A stretch of DNA of 64,000 nucleotides from Brachybacterium sillae (GTDB taxonomy: Bacteria; Actinomycetota; Actinomycetes; Actinomycetales; Dermabacteraceae), in assembly GCF_025028335.1 (NCBI RefSeq), contig NZ_JAFEUW010000001.1, forward strand, positions 1,550,001-1,614,000, given 5' to 3'. The translations under genes were made by a program, and so were the position numbers. Below are positions 53,419-61,355 of this stretch, one piece after another; the first letter of the stretch is position 1; each line of letters starts with the position of its first letter. The notes beneath the pieces were generated by a model, which saw only the letters and a program-made list of their open reading frames with translations, ran no database searches and was not told the origin of the DNA.

Positions 53419-54588
53419 ATGTCCTCACCCACCCCTCCGCCTTCCGGCGATCACTCCGGTTTCTCCCCGAACGCAGATTCCGCCGGTGGCGGCTGGGCGC
53501 CGAAGCCCCCGCAGCCGGGTGAGCAGTCGGTGTCCGGGTCTGTCTCCTCCGCGCCGTCCGCCAACGGCGCGCCGTCCGAGCAGTCCCCCTACGGCCAGCA
53601 GTCCCCGTACGGCCAGTCACCCGCCTACGGGTCGGCGCCCTCCGCGAACACCGCGCCCTACGGCCAGCAGGGACAGTACGAGCAGCAGTCCCCCTACGGC
53701 CAGCAGTCGCCGTACGGGCAGTCTCCCGCGTACGGGTCGGCGCCCTCCGCGAACTCCGCGCCTTCCGGCGTGCAGGGGCAGTACGGCCAGCAGTCGCCCT
53801 ACGGTCAGCAGTCCCCGTACGGGGCGCCGCAGCAGGGGGCATGGCAGGGTGCCGCCGGTCAGGCCGCGTACGGAACCGGTCAGCCAGGTTACGGTGCGCC
53901 AGATTCCTCCCAGCCGGGTACGGGCCCCGCTGGTCAGGGGAGCATCGCGGCCACCCCGCCCAAAAAGAAGCGCAACCCGCTGTGGTGGATCCTCGGCGGC
54001 TGTTGCCTGTCGCTGGTGCTGTTGTTCCTTCTCGGAAGCTGCGCAGCGCTCCTCAGCGGCGGATCGGACGACAGCGAGTCGGTGACGGGGACCTCCACGA
54101 CCTCGTCGGCGCCCAGTGCCACCCCGTCCGAGTCCCCGTCACCGAGCAGCTCGGCCAGCGCCACTCCGTCGGCGTCCTCTCCCGCGGCGAGCGCTCCGGT
54201 GGACCTCGCCACCAACGAGAAGTTCACTCTGACCATCACCGACGTGTCGCGAACCAAAGTCCTCCAGGACAGCGTTTTCGAGGCCACCGCCCAGGGTGAG
54301 TTCGTGCTGGTCGAGGTGCAGGTGTCGAATACCGGTGCCGAAGCGCTCGAACTGTTCAGCTCCTCTTTCACCTTGGTCGACACCGAGGGGCGCGAGTTCT
54401 CCGACAGCTCCGACGGCGCCCTCGCGGTGTCGGAGCCCGACCCGATCATCATGGAGACCGTGAATCCGGGTTCCACCCTGACGGGGGTCGTGGTGTTCGA
54501 CGTCCCCGAGGGGACGCGCTTCACCAAGCTCGTCCTTGAGGAGAGCCTGTTCGGCGGCGAGATCGCTGAGGCTGCCGTCAACGGGTGA
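53419..54588 (+). CDS. Membrane-anchored DUF4352-like protein with a QSPYGQ-repeat N-terminus
   Basis: The 389-residue protein starts at ATG 53419. Its first ~170 residues are built of repeats of QQSPYGQ and SAPSAN type, followed by KKKRNPLWWI, a transmembrane helix (ILGGCCLSLVLLFLLGSCAA) and a Ser/Thr linker. The outer ~110 residues read FTLTITDVSRTKVLQDSVFE and FVLVEVQVSNTGAEALELFS, the Ig-like DUF4352 (telokin-like) fold. The cytosolic Gln/Tyr/Pro repeat is coded by repetitive DNA. Function unknown. Confidence 0.88.
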   Translation: MSSPTPPPSGDHSGFSPNADSAGGGWAPKPPQPGEQSVSGSVSSAPSANGAPSEQSPYGQQSPYGQSPAYGSAPSANTAPYGQQGQYEQQSPYGQQSPYGQSPAYGSAPSANSAPSGVQGQYGQQSPYGQQSPYGAPQQGAWQGAAGQAAYGTGQPGYGAPDSSQPGTGPAGQGSIAATPPKKKRNPLWWILGGCCLSLVLLFLLGSCAALLSGGSDDSESVTGTSTTSSAPSATPSESPSPSSSASATPSASSPAASAPVDLATNEKFTLTITDVSRTKVLQDSVFEATAQGEFVLVEVQVSNTGAEALELFSSSFTLVDTEGREFSDSSDGALAVSEPDPIIMETVNPGSTLTGVVVFDVPEGTRFTKLVLEESLFGGEIAEAAVNG

Positions 54589-55347
54589 CCGACGGGTGGC
54601 CGGGCAGGCCGTGGGGCCTCCGCCGGTGGTGTGCGGGGAACCGCCAGTGGTGGCGTCGGGCGCCCCGGGAATCTGCCGCACGGCGTCCTCTGGCCGGCCG
54701 GTCAGCTCGAGCGGTTCGAGGTCGGCGGCAGGTCGGAAGCCCTCCGGCAGCTGTCCCGTCTCCGCCAACATCCCGAGGATGCCCTCCGCGATCTGTCGCG
54801 CCCGCCGGTGGCTGAAAACGTAGTACGCCCGGGGGTGGAGGGCCTGGCGGTTGGGGCTCCGACCAGGCAGGACGCTCGCACCATCCGGCCCCCGCAGCGC
54901 CACCGCGGGCACCCCGTACGTCGCGGGCATCACCAGCATCATCCCCGGCCTCACCGGGAACCCGAGCTCACGAGCCGCCTTCACGCCGCTATCGACCACG
55001 CACACCGTCGCCGGATCGATCTCGTCAGCCCGCAGCACGAACGTCGGCAGCAGCACCGACCGCCCGAGGAACCAGCTCAGCACCACCCCGTGCTCAAACA
55101 CCACCAGACGCGGCATGGTGAAGAACAGATACAACGGGACCACGACGGCAGCGCTGAACAGCAGGGCCGCGAGCGCCCATCCCCAGTTGTGTTGGGAGTT
55201 CAGCGTCAGGGAGACCTCGAGGATCAGCGTCAGGGCCACCCAGAACGCCAGCGGTCCCCAGCCCCACTGCAACCGCCAGGACCGTACCGGCCGTCCCACG
55301 AGGCCGTGGTGGCGGCGCAGCACCGGCCGGGCGCGCAGGGGGATCAT
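54139..55347 (-). CDS. Membrane protein of the second ESX-like operon; C-terminal end uncertain
   Basis: From ATG 55347 (overlapping the stop of the upstream gene) it reads a ~30-residue start, two helices (LAFWVALTLILEVSLTLN, ALAALLFSAAVVVPLYLFF) and a soluble PH-like domain (MPRLVVFEHGVVLSWFLGRS). The credible part ends around 54590 (EDAVRQIPGAPDATTGG). The open frame goes on to 54139 through the strand opposite the conserved end of the DUF4352-like gene, so the true stop may have been lost by an indel or the C-terminus is a read-through. Unrecognised family. Confidence 0.6.
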   Translation of the reverse strand: MIPLRARPVLRRHHGLVGRPVRSWRLQWGWGPLAFWVALTLILEVSLTLNSQHNWGWALAALLFSAAVVVPLYLFFTMPRLVVFEHGVVLSWFLGRSVLLPTFVLRADEIDPATVCVVDSGVKAARELGFPVRPGMMLVMPATYGVPAVALRGPDGASVLPGRSPNRQALHPRAYYVFSHRRARQIAEGILGMLAETGQLPEGFRPAADLEPLELTGRPEDAVRQIPGAPDATTGGSPHTTGGGPTACPATRRSPVDGSLSDLAAEQALLKDELGEARPLGDVEHHDPRQGGTRIHGLHDDRVGLRHREGAVGAVGELAPLGVDQGERGAEQFERFGTGIRHLHLDQHELTLGGGLENAVLEDFGSRHVGDGQSELLVGGEVHRSARRGRGRRRSGAGRAAR

Positions 55348-56123
55348 TCCGGAGCCGCCCCGACCAGGAGTTCCTCGAGCAACCCGTCGACGTGCTCTGG
55401 GGAGACGGGGATGATCGTCACCTCGGCTCCGTCGGGAGAGGGCCGACCGACGAGCACGCGGGTGTCCGCGAGGAGCGGGCCGAGCTCCGGGTCCGTCTCG
55501 ACCTGTGCGGTGCTCACCGTGCGGGCTGCGCCATCGGCGCCGCCGACCTGGTTCTGGTCCACGAGGTGATGTGCCCGCGGCGCCGCGTACTCCTGCGGCA
55601 TCACGGTGAAGAAGTGCAGACCGTCGGCCGTGACCTCCTCCTCGAGCATCACTCCGCCGTCCTGGGGGTAGTAGTAGAGGCGATGGGTCTGGCCCTCGAC
55701 GCGGCGTTCGAACCACGTCACTGACGCGGTCCACCGGCGCAGGGTCAAGACTCCCGTGAGCGTCGGGGACGGGACCATCGACAGCAGGTTGTCCTCCCGC
55801 AGGGGGCGACCCTCGGCGTCTGCCGCCTCCACCTCGGAGGCGATGTCCCGGCGCGCAGCGAGGATCCTCAGCACGGTGCGCGTGAGCAGCTGGCGCTCAG
55901 CCGGATCTGGAACGGTGCTCTCCAGGAACGGCATCGCGGCGAACTGTTCACGCTCCGGCCCGTCCAGCGCGAGGATCTCCTCGTCGCTGAGCACAGCCAC
56001 CAGGGCTGGTTGCGTACTGCCCTCGACGAGCACACCCATGGCGCAATCGAGTGCACGGGGGTCGAGGTCGACATCCCTGGGGGCTGCCGACGCCGCATCC
56101 TCGGAAGAGGAATGGTCACTCAT
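55344..56123 (-). CDS. Unrecognised protein of the second ESX-like operon
   Basis: The 259-residue cytosolic-looking protein starts at ATG 56123 (MSDHSSSEDAASAAPRDVDL) and contains beta-rich parts (TLRRWTASVTWFERRVEGQT, HRLYYYPQDGGVMLEEEV). It has no signal or membrane helix. Its stop overlaps the next gene by four bases. It occupies the slot after the WXG-like gene, like the unrecognised gene 33079-33909 next to the WXG-fused esterase, and could be a chaperone; there is no clear sequence match between the two by eye. Confidence 0.78.
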   Translation of the reverse strand: MSDHSSSEDAASAAPRDVDLDPRALDCAMGVLVEGSTQPALVAVLSDEEILALDGPEREQFAAMPFLESTVPDPAERQLLTRTVLRILAARRDIASEVEAADAEGRPLREDNLLSMVPSPTLTGVLTLRRWTASVTWFERRVEGQTHRLYYYPQDGGVMLEEEVTADGLHFFTVMPQEYAAPRAHHLVDQNQVGGADGAARTVSTAQVETDPELGPLLADTRVLVGRPSPDGAEVTIIPVSPEHVDGLLEELLVGAAPE

Positions 56124-56206
56124 GCACGGTCTCCTTCTGCTCTGCCCGAGCGGGGGCTGGCTGGCGCCGGTGGGCTCATGCCTCCTGTGACCGCGAAGGC
56201 GGCCGT

Positions 56207-57461
56207 TCACCCGAAGAGGCTACCGAGCCTCTTCCTGGCTGCGCCGCCGAGATCTTTCAGGGCCTCGCCCACCTGGGCGACACCCTCACCCACCTTGTGC
56301 GCGGCGTCGGACACGGCGTGGTCCACCGACTTCGCCAGGTCGAAGTTCTCGTTACCCATGAGGTGCTTGCCAATGAAGTTCCCGGCGTACTTGCCGACAT
56401 CCATCGCCACACTGCTTCCCGCGAGGACGACGCCGACAGCCGCCGCCGGCGGGAACGCAAGACCGGCCAACATCAGGGCACCACCTGCCACGGCCAGGCC
56501 ACCCGAGACCTTGTCGTATCCGGTGTCTGCTGTGGCGATCTGTATCCCGCCGGCCACGATGTCGAGCCCGGGCAGGAACTTGCCCATCTTGATGCCCGCC
56601 GAGCCGAGGCCCTTGAGAGCGTCGGGCCCGATCTTCTCCGCCAGAGTGCCGAGGAGTTTCTCGCTGTTGTAGAGCTGACTGGGGAGCCGGTCCACCACCC
56701 CGCCGAGCTTCTCCCACGCCTTCGACGGAATCAGCGCCTTGGCCTGCCCCAGAGCGGAGTCGGCCATCCCGGGGACCTGGTCGAGGAGGCGCGAGAGCAT
56801 CCCCGTCGATTTGCTGGTGAGCTTCCCGTAGCTGTCGGAGGCGATCAGCTGGTCGAGGCCCTTGACATGCTGGGCCCAGTCCACGGCCCGAGCGAAATCG
56901 TCGATCCGTGCCGCTTCCGCGGTCGCCATCATGCTCCGCCGCAGATCCATCAGCTCTTTGAAACGGGTGAGGTCCTCGACCATGGTCCCCGGTCCCCGCA
57001 GCATCGAGCGGAGGTGACGCAGATCGGTGATCCCGTCCACGGCCTTCCCCGTCGCCGAGAGCAGACCGGGGATCTTCCACCCCAGGATCCAGGCGTCCTT
57101 GACCATGCCCCAAGGGAACGATCCTGCGCCGCCGGGTCCAGATGCACCGGTCCCACCGCCGGGCGCCTGCGCCGGCGTGCCGACGCCGCCGTTGACCGCC
57201 GAGACGCCGTCCTGCTCCTCCGCCTGCAGAGTGAGCGCTCCACCGGCGGCCTCTATCCGTTGCGTCATCCCGTCGACACGGGAGCGCAGACCATCCCAGG
57301 ACGTGCGGAGGGCCTCGGCATCCGACCCCTTGCCACAGAGAGACGTCCCGGATCCGCACATCCGGGCGGGACACCGCGGTGGTCAACCTGTCGGCGGACA
57401 CCCGGAAGCTGTCGGCCAGGGAGCGCAGCTGCTCGGTGTCCGCGCCGTAGAAGCCCGTCAT
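56207..57461 (-). pseudogene. WXG/ESX-like secreted protein, one-base insertion after the WXG turn
   Basis: From ATG 57461 it reads MTGFYGADTEQLRSLADSFR, ADRLTTAVSRPDVRIRDVS and LWQG; the C4 run on the plus strand at 57326-57329 (four G on the coding strand) would need three to continue SDAEALRTSWDGLRSRVDGM, which is in the next frame and runs intact to 56207. The N-terminal helical hairpin with W-x-G is a WXG100-like domain, followed by a ~280-residue helical and Gly/Ala-rich C-terminal part. One inserted base thus breaks it. Assembly error cannot be excluded. Confidence 0.8.
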
Positions 57462-57550
57462 CGCTGCTCTCCTCACCGTGTCGGCCCGGGTCACGCAGTC
57501 GTGACCTGACGGTTCCCGTCCGACCCTAGGTCACAGCACGCCCGACGACG

Positions 57551-57568
57551 ATGGGGAGAAGTCCCCAT
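57551..57568. promoter_or_regulatory. 18-bp palindrome upstream of the second ESX-like operon
   Basis: ATGGGGAGAAGTCCCCAT has perfect 7-base arms (ATGGGGA/TCCCCAT) around GAAG. It lies 89 bases before the start at 57461. It is 17/18 identical to the site at 33945-33962 read on the minus strand. Confidence 0.6.
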
Positions 57569-57621
57569 AGGGCCCGGGAGGTAGCCGACGACGACCTCGA
57601 CATCCCCCTCCTGAACGACTG

Positions 57622-57653
57622 AGCCCCTGACCCATCATCCCAGGTCAGGGGCT
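57622..57653. terminator. Hairpin terminator at the island edge
   Basis: Perfect 11-base arms agcccctgacc (57622-57632) and ggtcaggggct (57643-57653) around a 10-base loop. It may end leftward transcription from the island. Confidence 0.7.
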
Positions 57654-57818
57654 GTGAGTGGTGAGTATCCCACAGAATCCCGGGTCAGGGGCGATGCGGG
57701 AGGCCCACTGGGGTTCCGTACGCCGTGAGTCACGGTTTCCGTACAGGGGCACAAGGCGGGCGAGACCAGAGTGGGGAATGAGAAGGTCTTGCCCCTCATG
57801 CCCCACCGTGGGGATCGG

Positions 57819-58079
57819 CTACTTCAGCCGCATCTCGATGCGAGTGCCTTCGCTGATGAGAGTCGCGTACTCGGTCAACTCGGGATCGGAGATCGACCCA
57901 CCCACCCGGGACCACTCGCGCCGCAGAATGGGCTTGATCTCAGAGACGGGCCGACCCTTGTAGCGACGTCCGAGCGAGTCGAACATCGTCTGGTAGTCGT
58001 TGGCGATGTCCTTCATCGCGGGCCGGATGGCCTTCTCCAGTTCCTTCTCCCAGCCGGGAGTCATCTTGAAGGTGCTCAT
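57819..58079 (-). CDS. Small hypothetical protein (phage-like)
   Basis: The 86-residue product (MSTFKMTPGWEKELEKAIRP) is all-helical in its first half and ends in an ISEGTRIEMRLK strand. It resembles small phage/island proteins but no family is certain. ATG 58079; GTG 58085 overlapping the next gene's stop is an alternative. Coupled to the gene at 58082. Confidence 0.6.
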   Translation of the reverse strand: MSTFKMTPGWEKELEKAIRPAMKDIANDYQTMFDSLGRRYKGRPVSEIKPILRREWSRVGGSISDPELTEYATLISEGTRIEMRLK

Positions 58080-58081
58080 CG

Positions 58082-58291
58082 TCACACCCGCTGACTGATC
58101 GTCGTGTCGGGGTGGCGCTGAGCGGTGGACTCCTTGACGAACCGTCCCGTGATCGTGGAACGGTTGACCGTGGTCTTGTTGGACGTGCCCCGACCCACGG
58201 TCTCGGTCGAGGTCGTCTTGGGGCTGCGGCGTGCTGTCGACGCCTTCACGAAGCGGCCCGTGCGGGCGCTTCGACTCACAGTGCGTGCCAT
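58082..58291 (-). CDS. Small repeat protein with two TGRFVK motifs
   Basis: The 69-residue product has two similar units, SARTGRFVKASTARRSP and STITGRFVKESTAQRHP, basic and Thr/Ser-rich. I have seen this motif in small proteins of actinobacterial mobile regions, function unknown. ATG 58291. Confidence 0.6.
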   Translation of the reverse strand: MARTVSRSARTGRFVKASTARRSPKTTSTETVGRGTSNKTTVNRSTITGRFVKESTAQRHPDTTISQRV

Positions 58292-58443
58292 TGTGACTCG
58301 CTCCAATCTGGGCATGACCCAGTTGCGAGCACTGCGCAGGGAGCGACTAGAGTTGGTGTCCTAGTTGCCCGACTAGACGCCAGCCCCGAACGCTCCGCCC
58401 CGGAGTGTCCGGGGCTTCGCTCTGAGACTCAGCATACCTGGAT

Positions 58444-58460
58444 CTTGGGAAAATCCCAAG
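58444..58460. promoter_or_regulatory. Candidate operator of the XRE-ImmA gene
   Basis: Perfect 7-base arms cttggga (58444-58450) and tcccaag (58454-58460) lie between the promoter region and the TAGGAT -10 (58468-58473). The position fits autorepression by the HTH protein encoded just downstream. Confidence 0.55.
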
Positions 58461-58480
58461 AGTGCCATAGGATGGCAAAC

Positions 58481-59563
58481 ATGAACCCCAGCATTGGCGA
58501 GCGGGTGCTCGGGGCGCTCCCCGTAGGCACCCCCCAGAAGGAGATCGCCCGTCAGGTCGGCATGACCGAGGACGCCTTCTCGCGCGCGCTGCGCGGGCAG
58601 CGGGGCTTCTCGGCCTTGGAACTGGCACGACTGGCGGAGGTCTTGAACCAGGACATCCACCTGCTCATCACGGGCGAGCCCGATCCGAACCGTCTTGTGG
58701 TGTCGGGACGCCACAACTTCGACAGGGAGACTTGGAGCCGCAGCATCGACGGGGAGCAAGGGGACAAGGCCATCCTGTCTGACGTGCTGCTCGCCTACCG
58801 TCAGGCGGAGGCGGTCCGCCCGCTGGAGCCCAGCCGCATCCCTCGTGACCTGCCCCAGGCGCGGGAGACTCTTGGAACCGGCTTCGTCCCCGAGTTCATC
58901 GACCGCCTTGCCGCTCTGGAGATCGACACTGTGCGGCTGTCGGGGCTTAGTACCGCCTACTCTCTGCATGTCGGAGCCCGGGCCGTGATGGTTATCCCTG
59001 AGACGGGAAACTGGTTCAAGGAGAACTTTGACCTGGCCCATGAGTTGGCCCACCTGGTCCTGGGGCACGAAGGCGTGTTGGCGTCCATGGAGCGTGAAGT
59101 GAGCCGGGAGGAGGCTGCTGCGAACAGGTTCGCCGCAGAGTTGCTTCTCCCCGAAGAGGAGATGCGAGCACTGGACTGGTCGACCGTCTCTCCTGAAGAC
59201 CTTGCGGCGCTGATCTGGAGTTGGGGCGTGTCGACTCACACCGTGAAGGTTCGCTTGAACAGTCTCGGCATTCGGGTATCGCCTGACACGCACTCGCTCT
59301 TGGACCTGACCACGCAGGGGCTGCTGCGGCGGCACTGGAAGCACGACGGTCTGGGTGACCCGATCACCGAACGGATGACCCTGGCAAGCGCTCGGCGTTT
59401 CCCTGCCTGGCTCACCGAGACGCACGTGGAAGGCGTGACTCAGGGGCGCATTCAGAAGGGCACGCTCGCGTGGATGCTGGGAGTCGACCCGGAAACCTTG
59501 GAGGTGGACGAGCCGCCAGCGCCGACCATGAGTGACTCCGACCTGATGTCCCTGCTCGGATAG
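58481..59563 (+). CDS. XRE-HTH/ImmA-IrrE metallopeptidase protein
   Basis: The 360-residue protein has an N-terminal HTH (PQKEIARQVGMTEDAFSRAL) and a zinc peptidase domain with HELAH (FDLAHELAHLVLGHEG), as in ImmA/IrrE proteins that cut repressors when stress is sensed. The start at 58481 is chosen because the TAGGAT -10 (58468-58473) would place transcription at this ATG (leaderless); ATG 58472 is the other option. It is the one gene here that ends in TAG. It is followed by a PIN gene, so a toxin-antitoxin-like unit is likely. Confidence 0.87.
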   Translation: MNPSIGERVLGALPVGTPQKEIARQVGMTEDAFSRALRGQRGFSALELARLAEVLNQDIHLLITGEPDPNRLVVSGRHNFDRETWSRSIDGEQGDKAILSDVLLAYRQAEAVRPLEPSRIPRDLPQARETLGTGFVPEFIDRLAALEIDTVRLSGLSTAYSLHVGARAVMVIPETGNWFKENFDLAHELAHLVLGHEGVLASMEREVSREEAAANRFAAELLLPEEEMRALDWSTVSPEDLAALIWSWGVSTHTVKVRLNSLGIRVSPDTHSLLDLTTQGLLRRHWKHDGLGDPITERMTLASARRFPAWLTETHVEGVTQGRIQKGTLAWMLGVDPETLEVDEPPAPTMSDSDLMSLLG

Positions 59564-59572
59564 CCTGTCGAG

Positions 59573-60154
59573 GTGCAGGCCGACGAGACTCCAAGGCTGG
59601 TGTTTCCGGACACCACTGTGCTGGTCAACTTCACCCTCGTGGACGAGATGTCGCTCTTGGCACTTCTTGTCGGGGAGAACGGTTGTTGGTGTGGCACGGT
59701 CGCTAGCGAATGTGACGATCAGGCTTCGAAGCAAGGTTTGCCCCGCATGCGCGAGGCGCACCAAGTCTTCGGGGAACCTCTCCGGATGCAAACCCAACGG
59801 GAGTTTGTAGATTTCCACCTAAATCAAGACTTTTTCAGGCAGGCATCTAGCAACCCCGTGGCTACGCACGCTGGGGAATCTGAGACTTTAGCGATTATCT
59901 CCGCGCGACGCATCAAGTCACTGGTGGTATCAGATGACGGGGCCGTTCCCCTTCGACTGGCGAACTTGGAATTGCACCCCACAGTTCAAGCAACTACCTC
60001 ATGGCATTTCTTCCGGGTGGCCTATTGGAAGGGTCACATCAGTGAGGCGAGGTTCTGGGAGATTCGGGGGGTCCTGTTGGAGCACCAACGAGGATGCCCG
60101 GACGACGTTCGCGATCCGGCTAAGTTCACTGTGTGGATTACTCGTCCGTCATGA
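59573..60154 (+). CDS. PIN-like domain protein (putative RNase partner of XRE-ImmA)
   Basis: The 193-residue product begins MQADETPRLVFPDTTVLVNF, a PIN start with the first Asp, and has HAGESETLAI and VSDDGAVPLRL, the later acidic residues. PIN domains are Mg-dependent ribonucleases, often toxins. GTG 59573 is 10 bases after the upstream stop. The stretch 59820-60000 is clearly lower in GC than the chromosome. Combination with an XRE-ImmA protein is seen in mobile toxin-antitoxin-like modules. Target RNA unknown. Confidence 0.7.
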   Translation: MQADETPRLVFPDTTVLVNFTLVDEMSLLALLVGENGCWCGTVASECDDQASKQGLPRMREAHQVFGEPLRMQTQREFVDFHLNQDFFRQASSNPVATHAGESETLAIISARRIKSLVVSDDGAVPLRLANLELHPTVQATTSWHFFRVAYWKGHISEARFWEIRGVLLEHQRGCPDDVRDPAKFTVWITRPS

Positions 60155-60654
60155 GTTAGACAGGAAGTACCTCCTTACTGCTCGTCATCGGGAGCAATCC
60201 GCCCTCGCAGACCTCGGGGGCGAGAACCTCGGCCCGGGTCGAGATGGCTCGGGAGGTGCTGGGGTTCGAGAGCGTCAGGTTGGCCAACCTCTTCGCCCTG
60301 CCCTCCTACCGCTCGGGTGGACTCAGCGAACTCGGGGCGACGCCGGAAGGGTGGCTGGCGGCACGGGTCGAGATGGAGGAGGCGTTGAGTGAAGCCAGCG
60401 CGGTGCTGCTGGCCTACGGCATCGGAGAGCCCACTGGCTCAGCCCGAGCGCACTTCCGCGAGCAGGTGGCCTGGCTCAACGAGCAGATCGACCAACGAGA
60501 CCTCCCGACGTGGTGGGTCGGTGGGGCTCCTCGACACCCGTCTCGGTGGCAGCGGTACACGTGGCGGGCGTACCCAAATGCCTCCTTCACTGAGGCTCTA
60601 GGCACGGCCCTTTCACTGATGTCACCTACTGATCCTCCACCTGCGCGCCCTTGA
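60151..60654 (+). CDS. DUF1643-like protein with an in-frame TAG at codon 3
   Basis: The frame begins at ATG 60151, which overlaps the PIN stop (ATGA), reads ATG-AGT-TAG-ACA, and continues LLLVIGSNPPSQTSGARTSA, VRLANLFALPSYRSGGLSE and AWLNEQIDQRDLPTWWVGGA. The SNP motif and the NLFAL strand are typical of DUF1643, which occurs in phages and defence regions. A CAG to TAG change at codon 3 would explain the amber. Otherwise translation may start at CTG 60178, or at ATG 60244 with loss of the conserved N-terminus. Confidence 0.6.
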
Positions 60655-61354
60655 TGTGGCCGTGGGGTCCTGGGGCACCATCCATCTTGGCGTTGACCAG
60701 CCTTGACAGGCTGGGACGAGAATCCTTGTCCGCGCGGCTGAGCACGTTGCTGATCTTGGCCATGTCCTGCTTCATGTCGCGGAGGGCCCGTGCTACGTGA
60801 TGGATGTTGTACACGTCCGGCTGCATGGCACCACCCATGGCATTGAGATCAACGACGCCTGAGTCGCGGTGGTCGCGCTTACCCTTCTTCGATGGGTGCC
60901 TAACCTCGTCGTACTCAACGGTGTAGTCATGGGCCATCGGCAGGTCGTCCCGCCCGGAGTTGAGGCGATCTTCCATCGAGTCGTAGAACGTCCTCAACTC
61001 CTGCCCAGGGGCCAGCATCGGGATCACCTCGCTGAGCCACTTCACCTCGGTTATGGGAGCCCCTGGAGTCTCCTTTGTGCGTTGTGGTTCGGGGGTCAGC
61101 ATCACCTTGACGTTGTACGCCGGTCGCTGCCCGATGTTCCTGATCACCAGGTCTAAGACACGCCAACCGATGGGGGACGACTCAGCGGTGACAATGACGT
61201 AGGGCCGCGAAGCCTCACGCTGACTGGCGCGCGCGATCTGGACTTGCTTGCGGGCATACAGCGCTGCCGCGATGGCTACAAGGAGGAGACCTGAGGTCAG
61301 CAAGGTGTAGTAGGCAGTCCACCCCGTGGACGAGAGGCCCCAGAACGTCTCCAT
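60626..61354 (-). CDS. Membrane-anchored hypothetical next to the restriction helicase
   Basis: The 242-residue protein starts with a transmembrane helix (YYTLLTSGLLLVAIAAALYA), then RKQVQIARASQREASRPYV and an Ig-like beta domain (LDLVIRNIGQRPAYNVKVML). A coiled-coil-like end (ARALRDMKQDMAKISNVLSR) follows. Proteins of this build are common beside restriction and defence genes in actinobacteria; function unknown. It overlaps the end of the rightward DUF1643-like gene by about 29 bases. Confidence 0.75.
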   Translation of the reverse strand: METFWGLSSTGWTAYYTLLTSGLLLVAIAAALYARKQVQIARASQREASRPYVIVTAESSPIGWRVLDLVIRNIGQRPAYNVKVMLTPEPQRTKETPGAPITEVKWLSEVIPMLAPGQELRTFYDSMEDRLNSGRDDLPMAHDYTVEYDEVRHPSKKGKRDHRDSGVVDLNAMGGAMQPDVYNIHHVARALRDMKQDMAKISNVLSRADKDSRPSLSRLVNAKMDGAPGPHGHIKGAQVEDQ

Positions 61355-61355
61355 G

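Larger units (their letters stand above)
57462..57818. other. Gap between the second ESX-like operon and the right-hand island
   Basis: About 357 bases with no gene. It holds the operator-like palindrome at 57551-57568, a terminator at 57622-57653 and a second copy of ggtcaggggc at ~57690, so a small direct repeat flanks part of it. No tRNA is visible to mark an insertion site. Confidence 0.5.

Noticed and set aside
57622-57700. Attachment (att) site of the right-hand island
   Set aside because: The ggtcaggggc repeat is only 10 bp and part of a terminator; no second copy at a far border can be seen in this window.
41930-60159. Genetic code change (TAG read as an amino acid)
   Set aside because: Lesions also include TGA for Trp in acr3 and several frameshifts, and one gene uses TAG as its real stop, so mutation or sequence error is simpler.
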